Origin: an uncultured Clostridium sp.
GTDB taxonomy: Bacteria > Bacillota > Clostridia > TANB77 > CAG-508
NCBI GenBank assembly: GCA_900556345.1
Contig: USOM01000020.1
Coordinates: 1 to 9,323, forward strand
Reading direction: 5' to 3'
Length of the DNA stretch: 9,323 nt
Part shown: positions 1-7,092 of the stretch, piece by piece
Layout: each line of letters starts with the position of its first letter
Position numbering within the stretch: the stretch's first letter is position 1
Made by a program: the position numbers and the translations under genes
The notes under the pieces: generated by a model
The model's input: the letters and a program-made list of their open reading frames with translations, nothing else
Database searches by the model: none
What the model was told of the DNA's origin: nothing

Positions 1-109
1 TATAGAATGTGCAGAAATGAAAAAAATAAACAGAAAATTTTTGGAAATTTTTTTGAGTAAAAAAATGAGGTAGAAAATATTCTTCCCCATCTAAAATATA
101 CTTTATGTT

Positions 110-544
110 TTAATTTTTTGGAATCGCATTCCTAGCTAATTCATCACATCTATTATTCAATTCAACATCACTATGACCTTTAACTTTATTAAAAGCAACC
201 TTGTGTTTCTTAGTCAAGCTATAAAGTTCCTGCCATAATTCCTTATTTTTAACCTCTTCACCTGATGCTGTTTTCCAGCCTTTTTTCATCCAATTAAAAA
301 TCCACCCTTGATTAAATGCATTAACACAATAACTACTATCACTAAAAATCTCAACCTCGCATTCTTGTTTTAAAGCTTTTAATCCTTGAATAATTGCAGT
401 AAGTTCCATAATATTATTTGTAGTACTTTTATCTCCACCAGATATTTCCTTTTTCAATTCTCCTGCCATTAAAACTGCTGCCCATCCTCCAGGTCCTGGA
501 TTTCCTGAACAAGCTCCATCTGTATAAATTATTACTTTTTGCAT
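110..544 (-). CDS. rnhA: Ribonuclease HI
   Basis: A 144-residue type 1 RNase H, which cleaves the RNA strand of RNA:DNA hybrids (R-loops, primers) in the cytoplasm. The start reads YTDGACSGNPGPGGWA, the classic first strand with catalytic D9. The other acidic residues are E47 (in NIMELTA), D69 (in FSDSSY) and D134 (in RCDELAR), with H124 in VKGHSD as the flexible-loop histidine. The basic 'handle' (about residues 80-107, GWIFNWMKKGWK) is present, so this is the full E. coli-like form rather than a short RNase H. Length matches the family. The ATG is preceded by AGGAG at 553-557, eight bases away. No separate promoter is visible. The gene may be reached by readthrough from glgP through the 57-base palindrome between them. 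Function is secure from the motifs. Confidence 0.97.
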   Translation of the reverse strand: MQKVIIYTDGACSGNPGPGGWAAVLMAGELKKEISGGDKSTTNNIMELTAIIQGLKALKQECEVEIFSDSSYCVNAFNQGWIFNWMKKGWKTASGEEVKNKELWQELYSLTKKHKVAFNKVKGHSDVELNNRCDELARNAIPKN

Positions 545-557
545 TTAATCAACTCCT

Positions 558-614
558 TTTTTTTGATTGGGGACGGTTCTTTTTCGGAAAAAGAACCGTC
601 CCCAATCAGAAAAA
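558..614. repeat. 57-base palindromic element, copy 1
   Basis: Two 28-base arms around a central G (586) form a nearly perfect hairpin with the core GGGGACGGTTC, one T-G wobble (563/609) and flanking T and A runs. The same design recurs at 9237-9293 with the same length and core. The element starts one base outside the glgP stop codon and ends one base before the AGGAG of rnhA. Both strands leave the stem into A-rich sequence, not a T run, so it does not look like a standard intrinsic terminator. It is probably a REP/MITE-like non-autonomous repeat. No transposase is in the window, so its mobility is inferred. Confidence 0.88.
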
Positions 615-3194
615 TTATTTCGTTATCCATTTTACTAAATCTAAATTTTCGCTATCTAAAAGCATTTTATTTGTTGGCATAACTCTAAATGTATATCCAT
701 AATTTCCGCCTGTTGATAAAGAAATTTTAGCAGTATAAGTATATCTCTTATATTCTTTTTCCTCAGATACAAATTTCATTGGAACTACTGTTATATTTTC
801 AACACGTCCTTCGTCTGAAATTTTACCACAATATACTTCTACTCTTATATCTTCTTTTTCTAAATTTGGAAGTGTAACTTTGCATCCAACTTCTATTGCT
901 TCACCTGCATCTATTCTAACATTTTCTGGATTATCTGTTTGTTCTATTAAGATATTATCCCAATTATCTTTAACGTGTTTTTTCCAAGATGTAAATTCTG
1001 CTGCTTCATCTAATTTTGAAAAATGTTCATCATATAGATTTATTAATGGTATATATAAATTATTTGTATAATCAACTAACATCCTTGCAGTACTGTATTT
1101 TCCACCTGTTGTTATTATTGATTGTTTCATTATTTTCATCCATTCTTCTGATGGTTCGTTTTCACTTGGTCTATTGTAGAATGTTGGTATTATTTTTGTT
1201 TCTAATGTTTTATACATACTTTGGCTATCTGCTATATCTTGTTCTGCATAAGATCTATATTCTTTGTCTGTTCCTATTGTCCATCCGTTTGTTTGGTCAT
1301 ATCCTTCTGCCCACCATCCATCTAAAACACTAAAGTTTATTACTCCATTTACTGATGCTTTTTGACCAGATGTTCCAGATGCTTCCATTGGTCTACGAGG
1401 ATTGTTTAGCCATACATCTACACCACTTATTAAATATCTTGACATTGCTATATTGTAATTTTCTAGTAAGAATATTTTTCCTCTAAATTGTGGTTTCATC
1501 GATATTTCGTGTATAAATTTTATTAAGTCTTGTCCTTCTTTATCCGCTGGATGTGCTTTTCCAGCAAATACTAATCTTACAGGATGCTTACTATCATTTA
1601 ATATTTCTGTTATTCTTTCTAAATCGTTAAATATTAATGTTGCTCTTTTATATGTTGCAAATCTTCTTGCAAATCCTATTATTAAGTCATTTGATGATAT
1701 TGATGATGTCATTTCTTTTATTTCATCATAGCTTACTCCTGCTCTTCTTAGTCTGTTTGTTGTGTTATCTTTTATTATTTGTATTAGTTTTTCTTTTCTT
1801 TCTAAGTGTGCATTCCATAGTTCTTCATCTGGAATATTTTTTATTCTTTTCCATGTTTCATCTAAGTATATTTTGTCTTGCCAATATGGTGTTGTAGGTG
1901 ATGTTAGATATTTGTTGTATAATTCTTTTAAGTTTTGTGGTACCCATGTACATGTATGTATTCCGTTTGTTACATAAGTTATTGGTGATTCATTTGCAGC
2001 TATGTTTGGCCATACATCTCCAAATAATTCTCTTGATACTTCTCCATGAAGTTTACTTACACCATTTTTCTTTCCTGCAATTTTTAATGCTAAAATTCCC
2101 ATATTGAATCCAGGTTCTAATTGATTGCAAGGTTTCATTCCTAATTTTAAGAAATCTTCTCTTTCTAAACTCATTTTTGGCCAGAATTCTTTGAAATATC
2201 TTTCAACTAAATCTGTTGGGAATATGTCGTTTCCTGCTGGTACTGGAGTGTGTGTTGTAAATACAGTTTTTGAACTTACTATATCTCTTGCAATTTCAAA
2301 TGTAACTTCTTTTTCTGCTATTGTGTTTTTTATTAATTCTAATGTTAAAAATGCAGAATGTCCTTCGTTCATGTGATATATTGTTGGATTTAATCCAAGT
2401 TTTTTTAGTAGTCTTACTCCTGCTATTCCTAAAACTATTTCTTGGCGAATTCTCATATCTTGGTCTCCACCATATAGTTTTAATGTTGTTTCTCTATCTT
2501 CGGCACTATTTTTGTCTATGTCTGAATCTAATAAATATAAACATATTCTTCCTACATTTATTTTCCATACTTTTAAATATACTGTTCTTTTTTGGAATTT
2601 TACTTCTATAAGTAAATCTTCTCCATCTTCATCTTTTACTGGATGGATTGGCATATTGTCTAATTCAATATTTTTGTATTCTGATTTTTGAATTCCATAT
2701 CCTTCAATTTTTTGATGGAAATATCCATTTTTATAAAGTAGACCTACTCCAACTAGTGGAATTCCTAAATCACTTGCTGATTTTAAGTGGTCTCCTGATA
2801 GAATTCCTAGTCCTCCTGAGTAGATTGGTATTGTTTCATCTAGTCCATATTCTGCTGAGAAATATGCTACTAGGTCATTTTTGTTGTCTGGATATTTTTT
2901 ACCAAACCATGTGTCTTTGCTTGACATATAGTCCTCATAATTTTTTAATACTTTTTCATATTCTTTTACAAAACTAGAATCTTTTGCTGCCATTTCTAGT
3001 CTTTCTTGTGATACTCTTTTTAAAAATTTTACTGGATTTTTTTCTACTGTTTCCCATAAGTCTCTGTCTATTTTCTTTAGTAATCTTAAATATTCTGAAT
3101 TCCAACTCCACCATAAATTATTAGCTATTTCGTCTAATCTATTTATACTTTTTGGTAACTGTGGCTTTACAGTTATTTTATTAAATACGTACAT
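615..3194 (-). CDS. glgP: Alpha-glucan (glycogen/maltodextrin) phosphorylase
   Basis: An 859-residue PLP-dependent glucan phosphorylase, releasing glucose-1-phosphate from alpha-1,4-glucans in the cytoplasm. An N-terminal region of about 100 residues (LPKSINRLDEIANNLWWSW) is the DUF3417-type domain of the alpha-glucan phosphorylase subfamily found in Clostridia, thermophiles and actinobacteria. The catalytic body follows: SGGLGILSGDHL (126-137), HMNEGHSAF (274-282), THTPVPAGND (314-323), VTNGIH (408-413), GFARRFATYKRA (507-518), FAGKAHPAD (543-551) and EASGTSGQKASVNG (604-617). By family alignment K612 is the PLP-binding lysine. A C-terminal tail of about 100 residues has beta-like character. 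Length fits the subfamily rather than the MalP/muscle type. The start is supported by AAGGAGG at 3204-3210, nine bases upstream, and a promoter at 3239-3267. No other glycogen genes are nearby, so whether storage glycogen or imported maltodextrin is the substrate is open. Confidence 0.96.
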   Translation of the reverse strand: MYVFNKITVKPQLPKSINRLDEIANNLWWSWNSEYLRLLKKIDRDLWETVEKNPVKFLKRVSQERLEMAAKDSSFVKEYEKVLKNYEDYMSSKDTWFGKKYPDNKNDLVAYFSAEYGLDETIPIYSGGLGILSGDHLKSASDLGIPLVGVGLLYKNGYFHQKIEGYGIQKSEYKNIELDNMPIHPVKDEDGEDLLIEVKFQKRTVYLKVWKINVGRICLYLLDSDIDKNSAEDRETTLKLYGGDQDMRIRQEIVLGIAGVRLLKKLGLNPTIYHMNEGHSAFLTLELIKNTIAEKEVTFEIARDIVSSKTVFTTHTPVPAGNDIFPTDLVERYFKEFWPKMSLEREDFLKLGMKPCNQLEPGFNMGILALKIAGKKNGVSKLHGEVSRELFGDVWPNIAANESPITYVTNGIHTCTWVPQNLKELYNKYLTSPTTPYWQDKIYLDETWKRIKNIPDEELWNAHLERKEKLIQIIKDNTTNRLRRAGVSYDEIKEMTSSISSNDLIIGFARRFATYKRATLIFNDLERITEILNDSKHPVRLVFAGKAHPADKEGQDLIKFIHEISMKPQFRGKIFLLENYNIAMSRYLISGVDVWLNNPRRPMEASGTSGQKASVNGVINFSVLDGWWAEGYDQTNGWTIGTDKEYRSYAEQDIADSQSMYKTLETKIIPTFYNRPSENEPSEEWMKIMKQSIITTGGKYSTARMLVDYTNNLYIPLINLYDEHFSKLDEAAEFTSWKKHVKDNWDNILIEQTDNPENVRIDAGEAIEVGCKVTLPNLEKEDIRVEVYCGKISDEGRVENITVVPMKFVSEEKEYKRYTYTAKISLSTGGNYGYTFRVMPTNKMLLDSENLDLVKWITK

Positions 3195-3238
3195 TTATCT
3201 TGTCCTCCTTGGTAACTTTTTCTATTTTTCCTTTAGAT

Positions 3239-3267
3239 ATTATCTATTAAAATGTTTGTTTTGTCAA
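3239..3267 (-). promoter_or_regulatory. Sigma-A promoter of glgP
   Basis: Read on the minus strand, TTGACA (3267-3262) is followed after exactly 17 bases by GATAAT (3244-3239). The -35 is a perfect consensus and the -10 has one mismatch. The leader to the glgP ATG is about 40 bases and contains AAGGAGG. No room or structure for a riboswitch is seen. Confidence 0.85.
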
Positions 3268-3274
3268 GAATTTT

Positions 3275-3306
3275 TGGATATTTTTGTAATTGGAAATTTT
3301 TGTAAT
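3275..3306. repeat. Two tandem 16-base direct repeats between divergent promoters
   Basis: TGGATATTTTTGTAAT (3275-3290) is followed directly by TGGAAATTTTTGTAAT (3291-3306), with 15 of 16 bases identical. The pair lies just upstream of the -35 of glgP and of the -35 of the divergent small gene. It could be a regulator's tandem operator or an AT-rich UP-like element serving both promoters. The function is inferred; the repeat itself is plain to see. Confidence 0.6.
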
Positions 3307-3311
3307 TTTTA

Positions 3312-3340
3312 TTTACATAAGGTTGTTTTTGTGATATAAT
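3312..3340 (+). promoter_or_regulatory. Extended -10 promoter of the small divergent gene
   Basis: TTTACA (3312-3317), a 17-base spacer and TATAAT (3335-3340), with TG at 3332-3333 giving the extended -10 form TGnTATAAT. Transcription would start near 3347, about 28 bases before the ATG at 3375. This is among the best promoters in the window and drives only a 45-codon ORF. Confidence 0.85.
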
Positions 3341-3374
3341 TTATTGTATAAAACACCAAGGAGGTAAATGCATA

Positions 3375-3512
3375 ATGACAAAGGAATATTCACTTATTGA
3401 ATTAATCGTTAAGAGGGATAAAGATCCTTCCTCTCTTACAGAAGAGGAATCTACTTATTTAGACCGCTGTTTTAAACAGTATTTAAAGCCTCTTCCAAAA
3501 AATAAAAAGTAA
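3375..3512 (+). CDS. Small protein of unknown function, 45 residues
   Basis: An ATG ORF of 45 codons ending in TAA, starting MTKEYSLIELIVKRD and ending KPLPKNKK. It is the only gene here on the plus strand. Support is contextual: AAGGAGGT at 3358-3365 sits nine bases before the ATG, a strong extended -10 promoter lies upstream, and a hairpin follows 11 bases after the stop. An overlapping ATG at 3368 is out of frame and only two bases from the ribosome binding site, so 3375 is the better start. The protein is soluble and charged, probably mostly helical (SLIELIVKRD, TEEESTYLDRCFKQYL), with one cysteine and a basic tail; there is no signal peptide or membrane segment. I do not recognise the family. 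It is divergent from glgP, so it could be co-regulated with it. The transcript could instead act mainly as an RNA. Confidence 0.75.
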   Translation: MTKEYSLIELIVKRDKDPSSLTEEESTYLDRCFKQYLKPLPKNKK

Positions 3513-3523
3513 GTGAAAACAAA

Positions 3524-3588
3524 GGGAGAAGTTGATATAGTGCATCTACACTCATCAATTTCTCCCTATTTCTATTTTGTTAATTTTT
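3524..3588 (+). terminator. Hairpin terminator of the small gene, possibly bidirectional
   Basis: GGGAGAAGTTGAT (3524-3536) pairs with ATCAATTTCTCCC (3554-3566) over 13 positions with one G-T wobble. The loop contains a smaller AGTG/CACT pairing. The plus strand continues into TATTTCTATTTTGTTAATTT, a T-rich but interrupted tail. It also lies just beyond the stop of the converging minus-strand gene (3580), with TTTGTTTT on that side, so it may end both transcripts. Confidence 0.75.
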
Positions 3589-4416
3589 CTCCAAAACAAC
3601 AATATTCTTAGCCACAACATCCAATTTAACAACATTCATAGCTGTTAAATTCTCAATCTCCTTAACAATCTTTTTCTTAAATTCGACCAGACCTTCTGCA
3701 ACATTATATCCATAAACAACACTAACTTCCATATCAATTAAAGGTCCCTCTCCATAATTTTGAACACGAGTTCTTAAAACCTTATAAATTTCTGGCATCT
3801 TTTCAGCCTGATATTCTGCAATTTGTCTAAAAACAGAATCTGAAATTGTGAAATTTCCCATATAACTGAAAGTAGGTCTAATTATTGATTTTTCTGATAT
3901 ATATGGTTGTTTTCCTTTTCCTTTTGATTTAAAAATTTGAAGTGGGTCTAATAAATATCCAGAAAAATCTTTTTTTATTTCAAATGTTGGAACAGGTATT
4001 ACGTGTTTTCCTTCAGTAACTCTTATATTTCTAGCTGTTTTCATTTCTTCCTCTGTTGCCACATCTGTTATATATGTTGTATCTGATACTTTTGGAAGTC
4101 CCAAATTTTCTGCAATTTTTTCCACCATTCCATCAGATGTTCCAAGTATAAGAATTTTCTTTACTTTGTATTTTTTTAATGCTTTCTGAATCACCTTTTT
4201 TTCGTCATCATGTAAAAACAAAGCTTTTTTTACTGTTTCTATTTTAGTTGATGCTTTTTTTGCTGATTCTCCAGCTACAACTCTATTCTCATTTATTAAA
4301 AGTCCATCATCAATTATAAAATGTACATCTTTTTCTCCTGCTACCATCTGTGCTCTGTAACTTTTTCCTGTTCCTGATGGTCCTACAAAAGCATATACTT
4401 TAATATTTTCAAACAT
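3580..4416 (-). CDS. P-loop NTPase fused to an Asp23/Gls24 domain
   Basis: A 278-residue protein with two parts. The N-terminal part opens with VYAFVGPSGTGKSYRAQ, a clear Walker A (GPSGTGKS, residues 12-19), followed by FIIDDGLLI (33-41) and a later strand KKILILGTSDG (86-96). This suggests a small ATP-binding or kinase-like fold. The C-terminal part (about 182-275) has the Asp23/Gls24 pattern: GNFTISDSVFRQIA, then VSVVYGYNVAEG, then a helix and MNVVKLDVVAKNIVV. Asp23/Gls24 proteins are linked to cell-envelope stress and membrane-associated roles in Gram-positives and normally lack an NTPase domain. No membrane segment or signal peptide is seen. GAAAGGA lies upstream of the ATG. The gene follows the glycosyltransferase gene by 71 bases on the same strand, with a hairpin between. 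The domain assignments are good; the substrate and role are unknown. Confidence 0.85.
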   Translation of the reverse strand: MFENIKVYAFVGPSGTGKSYRAQMVAGEKDVHFIIDDGLLINENRVVAGESAKKASTKIETVKKALFLHDDEKKVIQKALKKYKVKKILILGTSDGMVEKIAENLGLPKVSDTTYITDVATEEEMKTARNIRVTEGKHVIPVPTFEIKKDFSGYLLDPLQIFKSKGKGKQPYISEKSIIRPTFSYMGNFTISDSVFRQIAEYQAEKMPEIYKVLRTRVQNYGEGPLIDMEVSVVYGYNVAEGLVEFKKKIVKEIENLTAMNVVKLDVVAKNIVVLEKN

Positions 4417-4433
4417 TTTATTTTTCCTTTCGT

Positions 4434-4479
4434 TATAAAAATAAGACTAAGACTAAAAAGCTAATTTTAGACCTAGTCT
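4434..4479 (-). terminator. Weak hairpin after the glycosyltransferase gene
   Basis: AGACTA (4444-4449) and CTAAAA (4453-4458) pair with TTTTAG (4465-4470) and TAGTCT (4474-4479) around the loop AGCTAA, with a 3 x 3 internal loop. On the minus strand TATTTTTATAA follows. The stem is AT-rich, so it is probably a leaky terminator or an intercistronic processing structure before the P-loop/Asp23 gene. Confidence 0.45.
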
Positions 4480-4487
4480 ATTATATT

Positions 4488-5717
4488 TTATACTATTTCT
4501 TTTATTTTTACACTACGCACGTGGTCAATTTTTTCCCAAGTTGTATCTTGTTTAAATAAACATTTAAAGTTTATTAAAAGCCACGAACCTGTAAATAATG
4601 GGTAATATATTAACCATTTTAACATTGGTTTTATTGGTTTTTTGTCTAAATACATTGTAAATACTGCTGATAACATTGGTAGGAAAAATGTTGGTACTAC
4701 ATATCTTAATATGTTTAATATTAAACCTGCTGTTGTCATTGTATCTAACATATATATTACAAAGTTTGATAATAACAATACTATTGATAATACAAACATT
4801 GGTATACTTCCAACTATGTATAATAATCCATCAAAATTCATTATTGTTTTATTTTTTTCAACTGCCTTTGCTAGGTCTTTTGTATAAATTTTCATACATT
4901 GAATATGTCCAACTGTCCATCTTGTTCTTTGTGTCCATGATGCTTTGAATTTTTCTGGTTGTTCATCATATACTATTGCATCAGTTGCCCAACCTAATTT
5001 TTTTCCTTTTATTATTTGTTTTAATGAGAATTCTATATCCTCTGTTAATGTTTTTGTATCCCAACCTGTTTCTTTTACTAAGTCAAATTTTACCATAAAT
5101 CCTGTTCCATTTAATAATGGTGATAATCCTACATTGTATCTTGCTAAATGATAAAATCTGTGCATTGTCCAATAGAAGAATGCATATCCTGCTGATACCC
5201 AGCTTTCTGCTGGATTTTTTATGTCTTTATATCCTTGTACTACTTCTTCTCCTTGACATAGTTTTCTATTCATTACTTTTATGAAGTTTTTGTCTACAAT
5301 ATTATCTGCATCAAATACTAAAAATGCATCATAGTCTGCATTTTCTTCTATTTTTTGTTTTAAGAACCAGTTTAGAGCATATCCTTTTGTCTTTTTTGTT
5401 TCATCAAATCTTTTATATACTATTGCTCCCGCTTCTTCTGCATATTTTGCGGTGTTATCTGTACAGTTGTCTGCTATTACGTAAATATCGTATAGGTCTT
5501 TGTCGTAGTCTTGATTTTTTAAACTTTCTACTAAGTTTGCTATTACTGTTTCTTCATTGTGTGCTGGTATTATTGCCATAAATTTGTGGTTTTTCTTTTT
5601 TAATAGTGGTTTTTCTTTAAATTTTATTAGTGCACATAAACTTATTGCTAGTTCGTATATCCAGAATACTACTATTAGATATACAAGTGCTTGCCTTAAT
5701 AAATATATATATTCCAT
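4488..5717 (-). CDS. Membrane-bound family 2 glycosyltransferase
   Basis: A 409-residue GT-A glycosyltransferase of the processive GT2 type (cellulose/hyaluronan/PNAG synthase-like). One N-terminal membrane helix (about 10-33) precedes a cytoplasmic catalytic domain: AIIPAHNEE (48-56), IADNCTDNT (81-89), the metal-binding DADN (136-139), the LTED catalytic-base motif (224-227) and QRTRW (263-267), the Q/RxxRW acceptor/product motif. Three or so hydrophobic helices follow (about 298-322, 335-357 and 368-385). It should use a nucleotide sugar at the inner membrane face to build or extrude an envelope polysaccharide or glycolipid. The sugar and acceptor cannot be read from the sequence. No PilZ domain or other synthase subunits are nearby. 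The start has AGAAGGAG just upstream and its own promoter at 5761-5789. The fold and class are secure; the product is unknown. Confidence 0.92.
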   Translation of the reverse strand: MEYIYLLRQALVYLIVVFWIYELAISLCALIKFKEKPLLKKKNHKFMAIIPAHNEETVIANLVESLKNQDYDKDLYDIYVIADNCTDNTAKYAEEAGAIVYKRFDETKKTKGYALNWFLKQKIEENADYDAFLVFDADNIVDKNFIKVMNRKLCQGEEVVQGYKDIKNPAESWVSAGYAFFYWTMHRFYHLARYNVGLSPLLNGTGFMVKFDLVKETGWDTKTLTEDIEFSLKQIIKGKKLGWATDAIVYDEQPEKFKASWTQRTRWTVGHIQCMKIYTKDLAKAVEKNKTIMNFDGLLYIVGSIPMFVLSIVLLLSNFVIYMLDTMTTAGLILNILRYVVPTFFLPMLSAVFTMYLDKKPIKPMLKWLIYYPLFTGSWLLINFKCLFKQDTTWEKIDHVRSVKIKEIV

Positions 5718-5760
5718 CTATTTCTCCTTCTCTTTTTTATTTTATTTCACTACATTGTAT

Positions 5761-5789
5761 ATTATACTATTTTTGTTGAGGTTTTGCAA
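5761..5789 (-). promoter_or_regulatory. Sigma-A promoter of the glycosyltransferase gene
   Basis: On the minus strand TTGCAA (5789-5784) is followed after 17 bases by TATAAT (5766-5761). The leader to the ATG at 5717 is short, about 37 bases, with AGAAGGAG. This makes the glycosyltransferase, and perhaps the P-loop/Asp23 gene after it, a separate transcription unit from the pilin-like gene upstream. Confidence 0.8.
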
Positions 5790-5870
5790 TGTTTTGGTGG
5801 AAAATTTTATAAAATCTTAATTTTATTGATTTTTTATTTGCTGATTAATAATATTTTTATTACCATTCTA

Positions 5871-5908
5871 TATAAAAAATTTAAGGGAACTAATTTAATT
5901 AGTTCCCT
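5871..5908 (-). terminator. Intrinsic terminator of the pilin-like gene
   Basis: AGGGAACTAATT (5884-5895) and AATTAGTTCCCT (5897-5908) are perfect inverse complements. On the minus strand the stem is followed by TTAAATTTTTTATA. It lies 25 bases after the TGA of the FGE-like gene. Confidence 0.85.
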
Positions 5909-5933
5909 ATATTTATATTCTTATAATAAATTT

Positions 5934-7085
5934 TCAATATAAAAATACCCTAAATCCTATATTACTACTAAAATTGGAGTTATTTTCATTACGACAATTT
6001 GCAGGTGCTTTTTTTCCAGATACATTATAATCTCCGCCATTATAAGTACAATGCATTTTTTCGCCATCAAAATTTTCCAATGTCCATTCCCATACATTTC
6101 CTGCTATATCATATATATTGCAATAAGAAAAATTATCACTAGCTCCTGTAGTTAACAAAATTGTGTTGCTACTATTTTTTTCATAAGGATATTTCTCAAG
6201 TTTTAATCCATATACCGATGCATCTTTTACTTTTATATTTGTTATAATAAATTGACTGTTGTTATAATTACCAATTGTCGTACTATCTGAACATAGTTTT
6301 AATTGAATTTCACTTCTAACATTATCTTTATTTCCAGTTTCTTTTTTTACACTTTTCTCTTCAATATATTTCAACATTAAATCCCATTGTACTCCATACA
6401 TTAAGCTGCAACTATAGTCATTTGTACTCATACTTCTAGCTAAAACCTGAGCTTGAGATCTCCTTACCCAATTATACGGATAGCAATTTGCTTTTATAAC
6501 TGGTTTTTGAGTTGCTTCGTGCTTTGTATAATAATCCTCGCCATAATAGCGTATTTTCTCTTTATCACTATCAATTCCAACCTCATATCTACCTACCCAA
6601 AAACCGCCATTTTGATATACACTTTTTAACATTCTATGATAATATTCTTCATATTGACTTTCACTATCAAACCAATCTTCCTTATTATCATTATCTTCAT
6701 AATAGCTGTCTTTTTTTCCCATATTTTTTCTATAAGTCTCCGTATAATTGTGTAAATCTTTTTCAATATTCTCATAATTATTATCAAAATCCGTTATATT
6801 TAATCCAGTAATCTTATATACTTCTGTTGTTTTAGGTACCTCTACCCAAACATATTCATTGCCATTTCCATCTGTTATAACCAAACCATCATCAATAGAA
6901 TCTTCTCCTGCAATCTTTGTTGGTGCAAAACCTTCTGGTAAGGTAAGGCCTTTATAGGTTGTTTTCCCTGTACTCATTAAAGCTTCTGCTTGTGCCATTT
7001 TTCTTTGTTCATCTATTCCAGCAGTTTCAGTCTTTTCCTTCGCCTCAGCTGCTCTATTTAAAATTCCATTTTGCCCTGTTAGCAT
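5934..7085 (-). CDS. Pilin-like surface protein with FGE-sulfatase (SUMF1) domain; N-terminus frameshifted
   Basis: The open frame gives 383 residues. It opens MLTGQNGILNRAAEAKEKTE, the stretch that normally follows the membrane helix of Clostridia prepilin-like proteins, so the first ATG here (7085) is not a true start. It also has no ribosome binding site. A linker (DDGLVITDGNGNEYVWVEVPK, about 65-85) leads to an FGE-sulfatase/C-type-lectin-like domain: GFWVGRYEVG (161-170), GVQWDLMLKYI (231-241), YDIAGNVWEWT (325-335) and the final SSNIGFRVF (373-381). The catalytic cysteine pair of true formylglycine-generating enzymes is not visible; only one Cys (364) lies in that region, so it is probably a binding rather than an oxidising domain. 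Restoring the frame at 7101 joins it to 33 more residues, for about 416 in all. The likely location is the cell surface or a pilus-like fibre. A real mutation and a sequence error are both possible. Confidence 0.82.
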   Translation of the reverse strand: MLTGQNGILNRAAEAKEKTETAGIDEQRKMAQAEALMSTGKTTYKGLTLPEGFAPTKIAGEDSIDDGLVITDGNGNEYVWVEVPKTTEVYKITGLNITDFDNNYENIEKDLHNYTETYRKNMGKKDSYYEDNDNKEDWFDSESQYEEYYHRMLKSVYQNGGFWVGRYEVGIDSDKEKIRYYGEDYYTKHEATQKPVIKANCYPYNWVRRSQAQVLARSMSTNDYSCSLMYGVQWDLMLKYIEEKSVKKETGNKDNVRSEIQLKLCSDSTTIGNYNNSQFIITNIKVKDASVYGLKLEKYPYEKNSSNTILLTTGASDNFSYCNIYDIAGNVWEWTLENFDGEKMHCTYNGGDYNVSGKKAPANCRNENNSNFSSNIGFRVFLY

Positions 7086-7092
7086 ACTTATA

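Noticed and set aside
2..73. A short plus-strand frame open from the left edge, ending in TAG, that could be the C-terminus of an upstream gene
   Set aside because: Only 23 codons, very Lys/Phe/Ile-rich as expected from AT-rich noncoding DNA, and another frame is open for almost as long. It cannot be decided without flanking sequence.
558..614. Palindrome copy 1 as the glgP intrinsic terminator
   Set aside because: The stem is followed by A runs on both strands; its T runs lie at the 5' side of the stem and are paired. Partial attenuation is possible but the standard terminator layout is missing.
1016..2977. Several plus-strand open frames of 63-109 codons opposite glgP, rich in Leu, Phe and Ile
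   Set aside because: They are the antisense reading of an AT-rich, strongly conserved gene, have no ribosome binding sites, overlap one another and show only low-complexity hydrophobic translations.
6512..6811. A 99-codon plus-strand open frame, rich in Tyr, His and Asn, inside the FGE-like gene
   Set aside because: It is the mirror of an Asn/Tyr/Asp-rich stretch on the coding strand and has no ribosome binding site.
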